A DNA stretch of 7,362 nt from JAAYYM01 sp964483545 (lineage in GTDB: Bacteria > Bacillota > Clostridia > Lachnospirales > Lachnospiraceae), in NCBI GenBank assembly GCA_964483545.1, contig CAZACC010000095.1:1-7362 (forward strand), written 5' to 3'. Positions 7,050-7,362 of this stretch are shown here, piece after piece. The notes under the pieces are model-generated. The model was not told the origin of the DNA. It worked only from the letters and a program-made list of their open reading frames with translations, and ran no database searches. Position numbers and translations under genes: made by a program. Each line of letters starts with the position of its first letter. Within the stretch, counting starts at the first letter, position 1.

Positions 7050-7068
7050 CAGGACTATTTAAGTCCTG
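7050..7068 (-). other. RNA hairpin spanning the hicA stop codon
   Basis: On the hicAB mRNA, CAGGACT and AGTCCTG form a perfect 7-bp stem with a 5-base loop; the hicA TAG stop (7055-7057) lies at the junction of loop and 3' arm. The arm at 7048-7053 could instead pair with CCTGTC at 7069-7074, so two mutually exclusive structures are possible. No U tract follows, so this is not a terminator. It may affect mRNA stability or the HicA to HicB ratio. Confidence 0.45.
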
Positions 7069-7237
7069 CCTGTCGCAATATTGAATCTACGGTTCTTTTG
7101 TCGAGATCGCCAGTATGAATTGGAATTGTAATCTTACCGGGCAAAGTCAGATGTTTGAATTGCTTGTGTGAGCCGACCTGTTTCACAGGATACCATCCAT
7201 TATCTCTCAATATCTTTTCTAACTCTCTGGCTCTCAT
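7055..7237 (-). CDS. hicA: HicA family mRNA interferase toxin
   Basis: The 60-residue protein is a predicted small ribonuclease toxin with a dsRNA-binding-like fold that cleaves mRNA and stops growth when freed from HicB. It reads MRARELEKILRDNGWY, then the catalytic motif GSHKQF with His24, then LPGKITIPIHTGDL and a C-terminal helix ending ILRQAGLK. Length and all motifs fit HicA. The start is ATG 7237, with a Shine-Dalgarno-like AAGGCGG (7247-7253) 9 bases upstream. The frame stays open to 7303, but those codons would lie upstream of the predicted transcription start near 7255. hicB follows after 38 bases, the canonical toxin-first order. The catalytic His is present, so the toxin is probably functional. 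Confidence 0.93.
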   Translation of the reverse strand: MRARELEKILRDNGWYPVKQVGSHKQFKHLTLPGKITIPIHTGDLDKRTVDSILRQAGLK

Positions 7238-7261
7238 ACAAGAGTACCGCCTTACAATTAT

Positions 7262-7290
7262 ATTATACACACTATGCGTATAAATATCAA
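7262..7290 (-). promoter_or_regulatory. hicAB promoter
   Basis: On the minus strand TTGATA (7290-7285) is followed by a 17-base spacer and a consensus TATAAT (7267-7262). Transcription should begin near 7255, about 18 bases before the hicA ATG. The spacer and -10 are covered by an operator-like palindrome, consistent with autorepression by HicB. Confidence 0.75.
7265..7281 (-). promoter_or_regulatory. Proximal HicB operator candidate
   Basis: The minus strand reads ATACGCATAGTGTGTAT, a 17-bp imperfect palindrome with arms matching at 6 of 7 positions around a central TAG. It covers part of the -10 and most of the spacer of the hicAB promoter, so binding would block RNA polymerase. That a ribbon-helix-helix HicB binds here is inferred from position and family behaviour. 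Confidence 0.65.
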
Positions 7291-7297
7291 GAATAAC

Positions 7298-7314
7298 ATA
7301 CACATTATGCGCAT
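7298..7314 (-). promoter_or_regulatory. Distal HicB operator candidate
   Basis: The minus strand reads ATGCGCATAATGTGTAT, matching the proximal site at 15 of 17 positions and lying in the same orientation. Its start is exactly 33 bp from the proximal site, about three helical turns, with the -35 box between them. As a palindrome on its own it is weaker (5 of 7 arm positions). The pair suggests cooperative binding by a HicB oligomer. Bases 7315-7362 beyond it show nothing I can identify. Confidence 0.55.
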
Positions 7315-7362
7315 TATTTATTTCTCTTAGTTTTTACATAAGTGGCAAAGTCTTTAATATGT

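Noticed and set aside
7238..7303. N-terminal extension of HicA to 7303
   Set aside because: It would cover the operator and promoter and begin before the predicted transcript; HicA proteins are about 60 residues.

Overview
The window looks like chromosomal DNA from a Gram-positive anaerobe of the Clostridia, probably Lachnospiraceae-like. This is an inference from moderate GC, strong purine-rich ribosome binding sites, a gatC-gatA-gatB operon, a clostridial-style TrpB2, a 7TM-GGDEF signalling protein and a tRNA gene without an encoded CCA. No database search was possible.

Layout, left to right. (1) Bases 1-1011 are the 3' part of a TrpB2-type tryptophan synthase beta chain, whose N-terminus lies outside the window. 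A 12-bp hairpin terminator (1090-1119) follows. (2) A promoter near 1157-1186 leads to a 557-residue membrane diguanylate cyclase (1267-2940). (3) Five bases after its stop begins gatC (2946-3236), then gatA (3257-4750) and gatB (4747-6177, ATGA overlap with gatA). Together these encode the GatCAB amidotransferase, which makes Gln-tRNA(Gln) and/or Asn-tRNA(Asn) by transamidation. (4) A strong promoter (6240-6268) drives a tRNA-Trp(CCA) gene (6300-6370). A structured trailer of about 107 bases follows, then a 10-bp hairpin terminator (6478-6507). (5) On the minus strand a complete hicA-hicB toxin-antitoxin operon (7237 down to 6621) has its own promoter and two near-identical 17-bp operator-like palindromes 33 bp apart.

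How it works together: the cyclase and gatCAB are close enough to be one transcript, which puts a membrane c-di-GMP enzyme upstream of a translation-fidelity operon. No convincing terminator was seen between gatB and the tRNA, so read-through to the 6478 terminator is possible. hicAB converges on that terminator and is an independent accessory module.

Most of the window is well-understood housekeeping DNA. I found no clearly new system. The points most worth following are the cyclase-gatCAB linkage, the palindrome over the tRNA-Trp -35 box, the structured RNA after the tRNA, and the hicAB control region.
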